Source: Triglochin maritima
Taxonomy: Eukaryota; Streptophyta; Magnoliopsida; Alismatales; Juncaginaceae
Length of the DNA: 64,000 bases
Assembly: GCA_963682175.1 (NCBI GenBank)
Contig: OY821771.1
Span: 6,881,001 to 6,945,000 of the forward strand
Reading direction: 5' to 3'
Below are positions 42,391 to 53,754 of the stretch, piece by piece (the stretch's first letter is position 1; each line of letters begins with the position of its first letter). Below the pieces are notes generated by a model, which saw only the letters and a list, made by a program, of their open reading frames with translations, was not told the origin of the DNA and did not search any database. Position numbers and translations under genes: made by a program.

Positions 42391-44529
42391 TGTAACATCC
42401 TAAAACAGCGAAAATTTAAAAATTATTATCAAGACAACATAGATCAATAATAAAAAGACGGGACTGTTACTTTTCATAAAACATACAAGAGATGCACCAA
42501 ATTACATCAGAGTTTGTCAAAAGTTACATGATTACATCAGATAAAACAAATGTGATACAAGTAATCATGTCGACCTCAGTAGTCCGAACGAGAGGATCCG
42601 ATCCTAAAATGCGAGCGCCTGCTGATCACCACCCAACTGGACCTACTGTGGTCCTGAAATAAAACATGCAACAATAATGCATGTTTCCATAAAGAAACCC
42701 CGTATGCCCAGCTCACCTATATGCATGCAGTAGTACAAATGGACTTATCATACTAGTAACATGTCATGTCATTAACAGTAAGGAAAACAGTTCCCCCGAA
42801 GGGTAACACAGGACATCAGTCCGACAATCATCATCGGGTCTCCCAAGGAGACCTACCGTAGACACATACGGTCTAGCGGAACAAGACGTGACGCTCCCCA
42901 CACGCGACTATACTAATCATGGGGTTCGGCAAGGAACATCCGCCAAGTCTGCGCCATAAGAAACAGATTTGTAACTTCGTGGTCGAAACCACACCACGGA
43001 GTCGTCGCTCGGTCGATCCATCAATCATCATCTCAGTAGGTGCCCATCTGAGGAAAACATAGCTGGAGCAGCATCGGCCCATCAATCATCATCGTCGGAA
43101 CATCATTGGCGGTATCACCGGCACAACATCAGTGGTCCATCAATACGTCCGGCACAACATCGGACGGTCCAGACCGAAGTCTGCCAGGTCATCAGGCTCC
43201 ACGAGCCGCAAACACCAACTCCGTCACTATAAAAGCAGAGCAGCGACCTCCGTAGCTATATAGGTCGGTAGTCACCTCACCCAACGACAGTTGTGTGTCC
43301 GCACAACATCATACATTGAGATCCACGATCCCTCAGGCATGCTACTCTACAATGAGTCCATCAATCCATTACATCAAGTCACGATCCATACACGGAGGTG
43401 ACACGTCCCGAACAACCACACTCTTCCACACGGCGGTCCCTAGGCAGGCACGCGTAACGCGCCCACCGTCACCTCTCGGCTCACGCACAAGGCGAGGATA
43501 CGGGTTTCCGTGGACAGAGTTGACATCATAAAAGGACTGGGAATTCAGTTCTGTGCACAAACGGTGGACCGAAAGAGGCAACCCGGTCGACCGTTCCCAG
43601 AAAGGTTCGGTCGACCGAAAGTCTGCAACGGTTGAACTCTCTGCGCAAAACCTAAGTCCCAACGGTCGAACAGAGATCTAAAACCAGTCGACCGAACGAG
43701 GTCAAAATCCGAAGTCTGGTCAACATCAAATCCATACTACCGGTCAACCGACTCAGGGGTCTCGGTCGACCGAAAACTATCAGGGCATCCTAGCAGTTCT
43801 AAGTCATATAACGATCGAACGCATATAAATAATCGGTCGAACAAGCATCGATCAAACCCAGTACACTTAAGTTCCGGTCGAACGAACACAAGGAACCGGT
43901 CAACCGAAACACAACAGGCAATCCCAACCCACCAGCACAATGCACTACCGGTCGACCGCCATAAGGCATCGTTCGACCGGTGATGGTTAAAGTCGGGCAA
44001 AATACACTACGTCGGTCGACCGCCCGAAGGAACCCAGTCAACCGTTGGTCGTCTACAACCTTGCGTCAGCCAAGGATTTACGCCAAAACTCGTCGCCGGA
44101 GAGGTCTCCGACCTCCCTCGACCGACCAACACATCCCTCACACGAGGGTGAACCACAAATCATACTAAGAAACCGACATACATCTCGGAAGCAACGAAAT
44201 TCGCCGGAGCCTCGCTCGCGCAACGTCGCCTCTGGGACCTCCTCGCGCGTCCACCTCCGTACGCCTCACACCGGAACCGCTCGCCTACTCCACCGGAGTT
44301 GTCTCCTCCGTTGTTGCTCGCTGGACCAAGAAAAGGAAGAGAGTGAGAGAGACAAACGAATGGAAGAGAGAGAGATTTGAGCTTTTAAACCCAACACTCA
44401 TCTCCTCATCAACAGTACTCGCCTCCCTACCCCCTCACCCATCACAGCCCAATGTTCCTCCTCCTTTCCCCATGCTAACCTCTTCCTCTAATCACCATTT
44501 ACTCCTAATCATGGGTTAGTGATATTACA
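42391..44529. mobile_element. Solo-LTR-like insertion splitting the JmjC last exon
   Basis: The unit starts TGTAACATCC and ends GATATTACA, a TG...CA pair with eight of nine inverted matches, as on Ty3-type LTRs. The flanking 5-bp words are GATTT (42386-42390) and GAGTT (44530-44534), a duplication with one mismatch. No polyprotein, primer site or second LTR is visible inside, so a solo LTR of about 2.1 kb is the simplest reading. It contains a dense array of CGGTCGACCG-type palindromes (43560-44110) and, on its right side, a GA-rich promoter-like stretch. Confidence 0.75.
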
Positions 44530-44748
44530 GAGTTTGATACGATGTTTGAAGACTTTCAAAACTTTGTTCAATTGTCGGACGGGAAAATTGACGAAGTTGA
44601 CATTCTATTCTTGCAGATAAAGTCTAGATTCTGCCAGGAGATAGTATTTGAGGATGCCTACAAGAGCTTTATGACACTGCTAGAGAAGTACAGAAGAACC
44701 AGAAGGCAATATAAGAATGGGGTGTTGTCACTTTGCGGTGCTACTTAA

Positions 44749-45900
44749 GACGGTGATGATAACATCTTTCGTTTGTCGAGAAATTTAATATGCTCATTTT
44801 TGCTTTCACACAATTGGTTATGCCACAGATGAGCAGAATACAAAGTAAATGTTATCTATTAATGAACTCCAGCTTGTTGGAGGCTCAAGTGGGAGCTAAT
44901 ACCGCAATATGTTGCTGTTACGGGCTGCATGTGGGTTTGTTGCGTCTGCTTTGTAGTGCCATTAAGGAATTAACAGCAGAAAGTGATAGACATTCAGCTT
45001 GGTTTTTAGTTTTTACACCCTTTTCGTTGAGGAGTAGGTTTATATGTCGTTCTGACTTAATTTTGATTCGGTACGAAAAGTGGATTGCAACACTTTCTCC
45101 TGTTTTACTAACCTCCTCAGACGGCATGCTCGGGGTTAAAGTTTTACTCTGCATTGAGCATTGCTTCTGAAGGCCACCCATTGCTCTCAAATATTCTCAG
45201 TTAAATTCCTAAAGAAGATGCAGAATCGAAGACTGTGAACATAATTGCTGAAAAACTGTGTTGCTACTCAAAAAGCGAAGATGGTTTTAGTTAACAAGTT
45301 GCGGTTCGTTTCAGAAAGACCCAACGGATCGTCAGACAGCGACAACAATCTAACAGAAGTAGGTGTAATGCTGAGAACTGAGATCCAAATGAGTAGAGAG
45401 ATTGGATTGCTACATTTTTCAGTAGTAGATTAGAATGTTAACTTGAGTGTTGCAAACTAAATCTTTTGCTGGATCGTGTTGCATTAATGTGAGCATCCAT
45501 ATTGGTTGACTTCGGTCAGGAAATAAGCCTAACGCGAACTAGGATACGGTCTCAATGTTTTGACCCAAGTTTGGGTTTTTTGATCGTATTTGATTCGATC
45601 TCAGCTGATTTGACCTAACCTGGATGATTTGATTAAAATGCAAGCATTGTCCATCTCGTGTTACTTGATTTGATTGAAGTCGTGCAAACGTCAATATGTC
45701 ATGCTATTTGGTAATTAAACAATCTTTATAAGGCATATATTTTTAGAATTATGATAAATATATTCTACACCAAAATCACAGGACAAGAAAAGTATATGGA
45801 ACTATTGCAAAACTTAAATGTCATAAGCAAAAGGTTTTATTTGCTTGGCATTTATGCTGCAATTTATAGTGCGGGTAAAACCAAAGGGGCTACTATTTGT
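44749..45900. other. Downstream of the JmjC locus; coding-like scrap
   Basis: Between the JmjC stop codon and the MULE there is no complete gene. A stretch on + from about 45118 to 45287, after a possible acceptor cctcctcag, reads GLKFYSALSIASEGHPLLSN and, past a stop, EDAESKTVNIIAEKLCC, which looks like decayed coding sequence. I do not recognise the family. Confidence 0.35.
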
Positions 45901-46038
45901 CATCGGAAAACTACTTAAATCGCCCCCAACAATTATCTTTTTGCCATTAACAAATCACTTAATACTCGTTTCGTCCAGTGTCTTTAAATAAGGTTTTTGA
46001 CTCAGTTTTACTCACATTCCTAGTACCAACACCACGAA

Positions 46039-47830
46039 AATGTCTGGCGAAACGTATGGATCTGGTGAGGTAACGGAGATGGATTTTTTTCCAGACTCGG
46101 ACGTTTGTCTAAGACGCCTCCACCATGTTGGAGGCGTCTGGCACAGACGTGCCGTTTTTTTTATAATTTTTTTTTAATTTTCTGTTAATTTTTTTTTTCA
46201 GGTTCCGTTGTAAGATTTCAGCGGTGATGGAGTAGATTACAATGAGTTTTTTATAGTAAACAAATATTTACAACAATCGAGTAAGATTATAAATGGGCGA
46301 AACAAGTTGCTATAGGAGCTGGATTTTTTTGGGTTATATCATCATACAAATCAAAAGCAGATAACCGGACGGATTGTTACCTGAGATGTGATCGCAGACA
46401 TGAAATGAGTTCTCGTGATATGAGTATTGCACTACGAAAGAACACAAAAAGAAAATGTTGCGGTTGTCGTTTTTTGGTAAAAGTAGTCGAGCGACGAGAT
46501 TGTGATGGATGGGTCGTTGTTTCTAATAGCACTCATGTGCAGCACAACCACGCACTTGCAGTTTATTCAGAGGGTCACCGACAGGTCATCGAACTTAGTA
46601 CTGGGGCCAAGCAAATTGTTCGTGATATGACGAGACACAAGCAAGACCACGTAACATTTTGTTGGCAGTAAATGAGAAATTCCCGGAGGATAATCACAAT
46701 CAAAGACACATTTATAACTTTAGAGAGTACATGAGGATGACGAAATCTGAAGACATGAATCCCGCTCAGCAGTTTCTCAGTCAGGCAGTGCAGTATAAGT
46801 ATTTGCATTGGATTGTGGCAGATGAAGAAACTAATGTCCTCACTCACGCATTTTTGGCACATCCGACTTCAGTTCAATTGTTGCGTACATACCTTTTCGT
46901 AATCTGCATGTATTCGACGTATAAGACGAACAAGTACAAGATGCCTTTGTTTGGAGATGGTTGATGTTACTCCAACAAACATGAATTTCCTCGTCGGATA
47001 TGCGATTTTGAAGGTTGAGACTGAGTCTAGTTACCGGTGGGTGTTGGAGAGGTTGCGAGATATGTTATTGAATATTGTTAGCCTAACTGCAATAATAACG
47101 AACCGGGAGATGGGTCTGATGCGACCAGTGATAGAGGTTTTTCCTGAGTCTGCTCATTTACTTTTCATCTGGCATATCAACAAAAACGTGTACAACTACG
47201 CATACTACGTATTCGGCAAGAGCAAGCAGCTTGCAGAAAAGTGGAGGAGAGTTATGGTTTCTGATTCACAGGCGGATTATGATAGATCAGTCCGTAATCT
47301 GAAAGATTCTTTCAAGTCCTGGTCAGTGCTCACGGAGTATGTGGAAGACACGTGGTTGGTGCATAAAGAAAATTTTGTGTTGAATTGGACGAATAAAGTT
47401 CTTCATTTCGGCAACACTACGAATTGCAGGGTGGAAAGTGCACATTCGGCTCTGAAAGAGTGGATCACTACATCGACTGCCGCTCTCGACACTCTTTTCG
47501 ACCGCGTGAACTCGGCTATTGAAATGCAACTAACGAATATTCAGAACTTTCTTGAAGATTCGAGACGTCGAAATTTGACAAACCACATAGGTCCTTTGTT
47601 TCAGCATATAAATGGTCGAGTTTCGCATCACTGCTTGTCGTTATTGACTTAGGAGTTGAAGAGAATGCAGGACTTAAGTAATGAAGTTGAATATCGTTAC
47701 GTGTGTGCTTTTCTGACATCACATGAGATTCCTTGTGCCTGTACCATGTACGAGTGTTTTGCGTCAGGTGGTGAAATTTATTTTGAGCAGATTCATCCAT
47801 TCTGGAAAACACTTTGTAGGAATTCGTGTC
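46039..47830 (+). pseudogene. FAR1-type MULE transposase, catalytically dead
   Basis: The start MSGETYGSGEV lies at about 46039. A FAR1 DNA-binding domain follows (KRKCCGCRFLVKVVERRD, VQHNHAL), then the MULE core with TYKTNKYKMPLF, TPTNMNFLVGYAIL, PESAHLLFIWHINKNV, NCRVESAHSALKEWI and a SWIM-like end (PCACTMYECF, QIHPFWKTL). The frame shifts near 46660 and 46955. Two catalytic acids are lost: the usual MDxTYKTNKY reads MYSTYKTNKY, and the usual TDRE reads TNRE. The Glu of the VESAHS block remains. It cannot be active. Confidence 0.85.
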
Positions 47831-49990
47831 CTTATGTATGTATATATTTTCAAATATTTAATACAACATACAAGATCGATTCCATATTTTCATTGATTTT
47901 ACGTACATGTATTTGTTTATTCTAATATCATGCATTTCTATACATACTAAAATAAACAAAGAATAGATGATCATACCTAAAGATTTTCTAAAACCTTTCA
48001 GAAGATCCGGAGTTCCGTTGCTCGTCTAATCGCCCGCCGATTCGCCTCCAAGTGTTCACCAAACTCTAAACAAGATTAGAGAGAAAGAAGCTAGCCAATC
48101 AATCTCTAATTAGGCTTAAAATCCAGCTAATAACCATCTTTAAGCTCCTGAGATTTCTATCTCCAAAACTTAAAACTATTAAGAGATTTTCGTGGTGATT
48201 AAGGGAGAGATTAATGAGAGAAAGAATTTTTGCATTCACTTAAACAAGTAGGATGATGGGTCCTTTTATAGGCTCCCAAAACATCATCATCATGAACTAT
48301 TCTTCAGTCATGATCTTTTGCTTATTCTCTCCTAAAATTAATCTCAAATTGCCACATAAGCATCCTAAAAACGTTTAATTAAATCTGGAATTAATCCAAC
48401 ATATGATCTAATTATTCTCTTAATAATTCAGGCAAAAATCGTACTGTTCGGTTGACCGAGAATTTTTCTCGGTTAACCGAATCATTCGGTTATAACACAT
48501 GTTCGGTGGACCGTGAGTTAGACAGTCGACCGAATATACATGAGAAAAATTCTCTGGAAAAATTCGAACGATTCACGTCTTACTCGGTCGACCGTTGACC
48601 CACCAAAATTTCTCCTAGCGAACATTCATCAAACGACCGTCACCTTCGGTCTGCCGAAAATATTCCAAGATATTTTCTCTCGGTTGACCGTGTATGCTCG
48701 GTTGACCGAACCCAATTGTCCAGGCACTTCAGACAATTTCGATCAATCAATTGTGCTTATCCGTTCCCCGTTCGGTTGACCGTTCCGAAGACACCTCGGT
48801 TTACCGAACCCTAAACGGTTCACCGTGTTTGACCCTGATTTTGCCTTTGTCAAATTTTGGATTTATTTACAACAAAATTTGATCTTTTGGGGGTTTTAGG
48901 AAATTCATATCTTATGTAATATATAATCTTATGTGATATTAAATTATTACACCCCATAATATACACACCTCATATGAATTTATTATGATTCTAATTATGT
49001 CAATTCTCATGACATATTTATTTTATTCTTTCACCACATGTGTCCCCTTTTCACATGAAACCCGACACATCATATGAACTCAAAATCAAGCTTCTTGTTT
49101 CCCAGTTTTGTGGTGTGACTTATAGGAGGATCTAAGCTAAATTGGCAGCGATATTAAACACTTAATATCTCAAACTATAAACGGTATCTAGCTACACATT
49201 ATAGTTACCCAATTAGCATAGATGTCTTTGTTCCACTCGAACCAAACACGATCCATTTAGTGATGTAAGTGCATCACTTGTGTCCGTCCCTTGCCTCATG
49301 ATATTAAAAATATATACAAAGTAGAAATGTGTCACCTTTGTATTATATTCATTTCTTGATTTCTTTAAGCTAATTATAACTATGTAACTTAACTCAAGTT
49401 ACGTTGTGCACATTATAATTTTGTTTTATCAAGGGGCCCACTAATATCATCACTCAATTAAGAGGGGCAACGATAATCGTTTGATTAACTATCTTTTCCA
49501 GTATGAGTCATGTTCAACCAACTATTGCCTTTATCACTATACTCATTGATAACGTTTGACAATAATCAAATTAAGCACTTCTTGAGTGAAAAGATACAAG
49601 TCTCATATCTTAGGATCCAAGACACAGTAAAACATTAATGACACGAAACACAATTCGATAATGTTTTTACTTGTTAGGTCTATTCAATATATAAAATAAT
49701 TTTTCCCCTTTTATATACTCGTCTCGTCAATTATTTGTAGAGCTACAATAATCGATGACCAACACGGCAATCTTATCTTGGTGATTAATGTTCCATGTTA
49801 ATTACCATGATTGTGAATAACTTTTGATTTATGTAAACCATTATCTTTTAGAGTTCTACGGTTAAGGACCAAACGCATCTTCCTTAACACTAACAAAAGA
49901 CGAATACCATAATCAAGGAACAAAATGTTTGCACATCCAATCCATAACAATTGACATATAAAAGTAAAACTTTTAGAACACATTCCTTTC
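47831..49990. mobile_element. Insertion of about 2.1 kb inside the MULE transposase
   Basis: Transposase text ends near 47830 (HPFWKTL) and resumes near 49997 with GEEVQMLEFADQSAQDVEHF, so about 2.1 kb of foreign, AT-rich DNA lies between. It has no open protein and carries an array of TCGGTTGACCGA-type palindromes (48437-48830). Exact ends were not found. An LTR or solo LTR distantly like the one at 42391 is my guess. Confidence 0.55.
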
Positions 49991-49996
49991 ACACTT

Positions 49997-51071
49997 GTGA
50001 TTGGAGAAGAAGTCCAGATGTTAGAGTTTGCGGATCAGTCAGCACAAGACGTCGAGCATTTTCGGAAGCTCGTTGATGAGATTTCGGGGAGCAACCCTGC
50101 AGTAATTCATAGTGTTTCTCGTATTTTATACGCACAGTTACACCCGGATCAGTCGGACTAGCAAGAACCCGCAGAAAATACTAAGGTATGAGGTCGACCT
50201 AGGGGTAAGTCGACACGTCGGGACCCGAGTGCCTTCGAGTATGCTGAGCGAGGTCGTGGTCGGTCTGCCAGTAGTGGGAGCAGGGGTCGTGGTCGGTCTT
50301 CCAGTTCGTCTTGATCGTCTGTAAACACGGGCACAGGATCTAGTATGACGATATGTTTGTTGTTATTTAATATATATCGCTAATCCAGAGAGGGTTGAAT
50401 AGATTATCTCCTAATTTTGTTGTTTTAATGAATTGTTATTTCTCTATCTTACAGTGTCCGGACGAACTGACATGGATAACTTCTCATATGTTGATAAACT
50501 GCCAGGAATCACTTTACCATTTCTGGAGAGGTGGAATGACGTACGTGTTGAAGGCAACTATGGATTTTGATGTGTTGTCGATGTCTTCCATGGTGGTCAA
50601 GACAACTGGTCGTACGCCCGTTGTGCGATTTCTAATGAGATAGATGCGCATCCTATTTATGAGAACGTCTATTTCGGCAATGTGGTACATGCTCGTCAAT
50701 GAATTGATTGGGGCGGGGGAGCTTGTGACGATGATCATTATATGGAGGTTTGGGTCAACTTGTTCCCGATTACTAATTTTTACAAGTGTGCGGTCATGTA
50801 TTTCTCAATGGGAATGAATAGTTCGTTGTTCCCGTGTCTTACTGTGCTACCTTGGGAGAGTCAGTCTGCCATGACGAGGCATGTCAGAGAGTTGGTTATT
50901 GCTCATTTAGAGAGTTACAGACATTTTATTCGTTTGGAATTGACTGATGATTTCCCAGTACCTCCTATAGCAACATTGTGGTATCAAATGCGAGATGAGA
51001 GTGTTGTTGGATGGGAGGATCAATATGAAAGTAGGATAACGTATTGGAACCGGTTACGTAGTACATTTTGA
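49997..51071 (+). pseudogene. MULE transposase C-terminus and OTU-like protease, decayed
   Basis: The first part reads MLEFADQSAQDVEHFRKL, then GRPRGKSTRRDPSAFEYAE and an RGRGRS repeat with one in-frame stop. After an intron-like gap comes an OTU-type domain: VDKLPGITLPFLERWNDVRV, then EGNYGF where OTU proteases have DGNCGFR, and LFPITNFYKCAVMYFSMGMN, SSLFPCLTVLP. The catalytic Cys is replaced by Tyr, and the next Arg codon is a TGA stop. The family would be a cysteine deubiquitinase-like domain joined to MULE transposases in plants; here it is dead. Confidence 0.65.
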
Positions 51072-51349
51072 TTGTAATTTCTAATGGATTTGTAATGTAT
51101 AATATATCGTGTATTTGTACTTATATCGTGTTGTTCTTTTAACAGATTTTAAATTTAATTTAAGTTACTATGATATGCTCGTGAGAAATAAGTATTAAAA
51201 ATACGATAGCTAAAGAAATAAGTAGAAGATATGTTCGTACGAAATAAATAATAAGAGTACACAAATAAGCATAAGAAAATACCAACAAATGTTGTAACAG
51301 TTCAACATATAATAAAACGAAAGTAAGAGCAAGTCAACTAGAACTCAGC

Positions 51350-52440
51350 ATCCGAATCATGGTCCGAAATGCCCAACTAGTTGTTCCACTCCTCAATGAG
51401 GCGATCCCAATCTGTACATGCAAGTCTCGTATCCTCAGTCGGCATCTTGTCTCTCAGTCGTAAGAACGGCTGCGTATACCGTATCGCCCTACTCATCCAC
51501 TGTAAATAACATAAATATTAGCGTACATTAACAATAAAAACAAAATATACATTACAATTAAAAATTAAATTAGATAAACTTACCGCATCGACACTTGTTT
51601 TATCCAGTGGTCTCTCTGGTCTCGGAATGGTACCGCGTACGATAATTGGATGTGAGCACCTACCGAACCACTGCAAATAATCTGCATCACAAGTGGAGGG
51701 GTCGCGGCTACGACTCAGATTGTCCAGGTGAAGTCGTCCTACTCTCGGAAATGTCCTATAAACCGATTCCGTGAACGAAACGATATGCCTGACGTCGTAT
51801 GTCGTCACAATCGCAGATCGTACTGCATGCTCGGGCGTCGGGATGTCAACCGGGATCACCTGAACGTAACCTGACTGACGTAACACGCGATCAGGTAAAT
51901 AAGACTCTGTGTTATCCCTATAACGAATAACGCCCATAAATGTAATCATCGGCACATCTACAGTAGGCTCAGGACCATACGGCAACCACTCCACCTAAAC
52001 GTTTATACGTTAATAATAATAAAGTTAAAATTTAAATAAACGTGAATGATGTATACATTATGTACCTGCGATGCAGTCATCTAATCTAGCCGTCTATGAA
52101 TAGAAAGGAGTTGTCACTCGCTCTTATCCTCGGCCCGGACAGCCCACATACGTGAACGAGGATGACCACGCTCAATAATCTTCCGCTCCTGATGCAGGCG
52201 GAAAACAGAAAATACTCATATATCCAAGCCTGCAGCAGTGTAAGACAAACCTGTAATGCCAGAACAATCAACAGACTCATCACCTCATCTGAATCATCCT
52301 CGTCGTCGAAAGAATCATTAGGTGTCTGACGACGACGTAAAAGATCTCTCTCTCCTAACGGAAGCAGAAATACCCCGTCTACGTGGATGACGATGACCTG
52401 ACTCATCTGCTAAACTACGTACCGCGCGTAAGGGAATTGA
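51350..52440 (-). pseudogene. Plant mobile domain (PMD/MAIN-like) gene, decayed
   Basis: On the - strand the order is a short basic/acidic N-terminal part (RRRQTPNDSFDDEDDSDE), LLQAWIYEYFPVFRLHQERK, an intron-like gap, then EWLPYGPEPTVDVPMITFMG, YLPDRVLRQSGYVQVIPVDI, YLQWFGRCSHPII and, in a last part, LRLRDKMPTEDTRLACTDW. These are typical of the C-terminal half of plant mobile domain proteins, a TE-derived family that also gave MAIN/MAIL. The N-terminal half of the domain is missing and the frame changes between parts. It is antisense to the transposase and inside the MULE terminal repeats. Confidence 0.7.
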
Positions 52441-53041
52441 TTTCATTTTTCCTCCACGGTAACCCGATGACTATTAATTCAATTTTAAAAATACAATTTT
52501 TTTAATGGATTTACTAAAATAATTAAACTAATTATTAACTTAATAATCAATTTATTTAGCAATTATCACAATTTATAATCAATAATCCTTTACTAAAATA
52601 ATTAAACTAATTATTAACTTAATAGTCAATTTATTTAGTAATTATCACAATTTATAATCAATAAAGGATTTACTAAACTAATTATTAACTTGATAATCAA
52701 TTTATTTAGCAATTATTACAATTTATAATCAATTTAAATAATTAAAAAAAATATAGGGCGTCTTCGGGAGACGCCCCATCCTTCGGGAAGACGTCTCCCG
52801 CGAATGCCCGACCTAATTTTTTTTTTAAAAAAAAACTAAAAAAGACATTTTACCAGATTTGAGTAATCTGGGGCGTCTGCTGATTCTTTTCCCGGCATCG
52901 GAGACATTATTTTTGGTGAATATTAGAGTAATATGAAGAAAGAGTGGTGTTAGGAGAGTGAAATGAAGAGTTATATAAGTAGAAATTGTAGAAGGATAAA
53001 ATAGAAATTCGTACGGACGATTTAAGTAGTTTTTGGCGATG

Positions 53042-53752
53042 TAACTAAAGCGTACGGTTGAAAGTGCGTGGGGGCGGCCATGATTTAAATTGTTTTGGTT
53101 TGGACAGAGGATACTTTGCCACGTGTCACAAGGTTATAGGTTCTTTTATTTGAATTTTGTTGTTGGGAGGAGAGAAGTGGTGTGGATGTTGCACGTTGTG
53201 ATTGAATTTTTTTCAAGTTATATATTTTAAACAGTATTTTCGTTTAAAATAAAAGATATATATCAACGACTATAGTTTTTCATACTCTAAATAGTCTATA
53301 CTTTCACACAACTTCTGAATTTATGATTTTTTATAATTAACGTGAACTAATTAATATTATTTTATAACATAAAAAATAATAAATTATAATTACATTTGAT
53401 ACAAAATTCTAAAAATTAGGTGGTGAATGTAGAAAAAGTAGTGGATGAGATGGAGTAGAAAGAAATGGTGAGCTGGAAAGGTTACATTTTCAGGATAAAT
53501 CGGTAGATTTATGGTAACCGCTAAGTTTGGAGTTGAGGAGAAAAATGATGTTCTAGAACCAACTATGTCTGGAAAACCTTTTGACTCACAATTTGGACAC
53601 ATGTAGGTGTAGCTTCTTTTTTATTCTTCTTTTCATCGTGCAAAACGATAATATTTTTATTTTTATATAAACGATCAACACATTCTCTGATAGATGACTC
53701 GAATTTGTGTAAAAGCACCCAACACACCGTTATAGAACGATTAGTTTTTAAT
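53042..53752. other. Intergenic, no gene seen
   Basis: AT-rich interval between the MULE and the foldback element. No motif or transposon end was recognised. Confidence 0.4.
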
Positions 53753-53754
53753 TA

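Larger units (their letters stand above)
36275..44748 (+). pseudogene. JmjC/cupin oxygenase (NO66/MINA-like), probably broken
   Basis: Exon 1 (to 36508) reads RRLLRSHLALIRTSRDLPL. Exon 2 (37492-37733) has ALNEGVINGLVKAL and NTILDLSTAPFA. Exon 3 (from about 38470 to 39731) holds the core, including the iron ligands HYDDH and GYPHEAH, with VFVCQLFGQKQWVLFP between them. Exon 4 starts at 42012 with EWEGFVHIALHCW. A C-terminal helical part follows at 42104-42390 and 44530-44748. The family consists of Fe/2-oxoglutarate protein hydroxylases or demethylases, often nucleolar. Three lesions are visible: the exon 1 frame has no ATG before an upstream stop; a shift near 42100 separates the HCW frame from NMLHVVIRVIG; and a 2.1-kb insertion sits in the last exon. 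The exon 2/3 junction phase was not resolved. The central 1.2 kb is fully open, so decay is recent, or a truncated protein may still be made. Confidence 0.8.
45901..53041. mobile_element. 7.1-kb MULE with transposase, OTU-like and PMD genes
   Basis: The left end reads CATCGGAAAACTACTTAAATCG and the inverted right end CATCGCCAAAAACTACTTAAAT, a clear terminal inverted repeat. Between them lie, on +, a FAR1-type transposase and an OTU-protease-like tail, and, on -, a plant-mobile-domain gene. A second insertion of about 2.1 kb interrupts the transposase. All three coding regions have stops or shifts. I could not define the 9-bp target duplication expected for a MULE. Confidence 0.75.
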
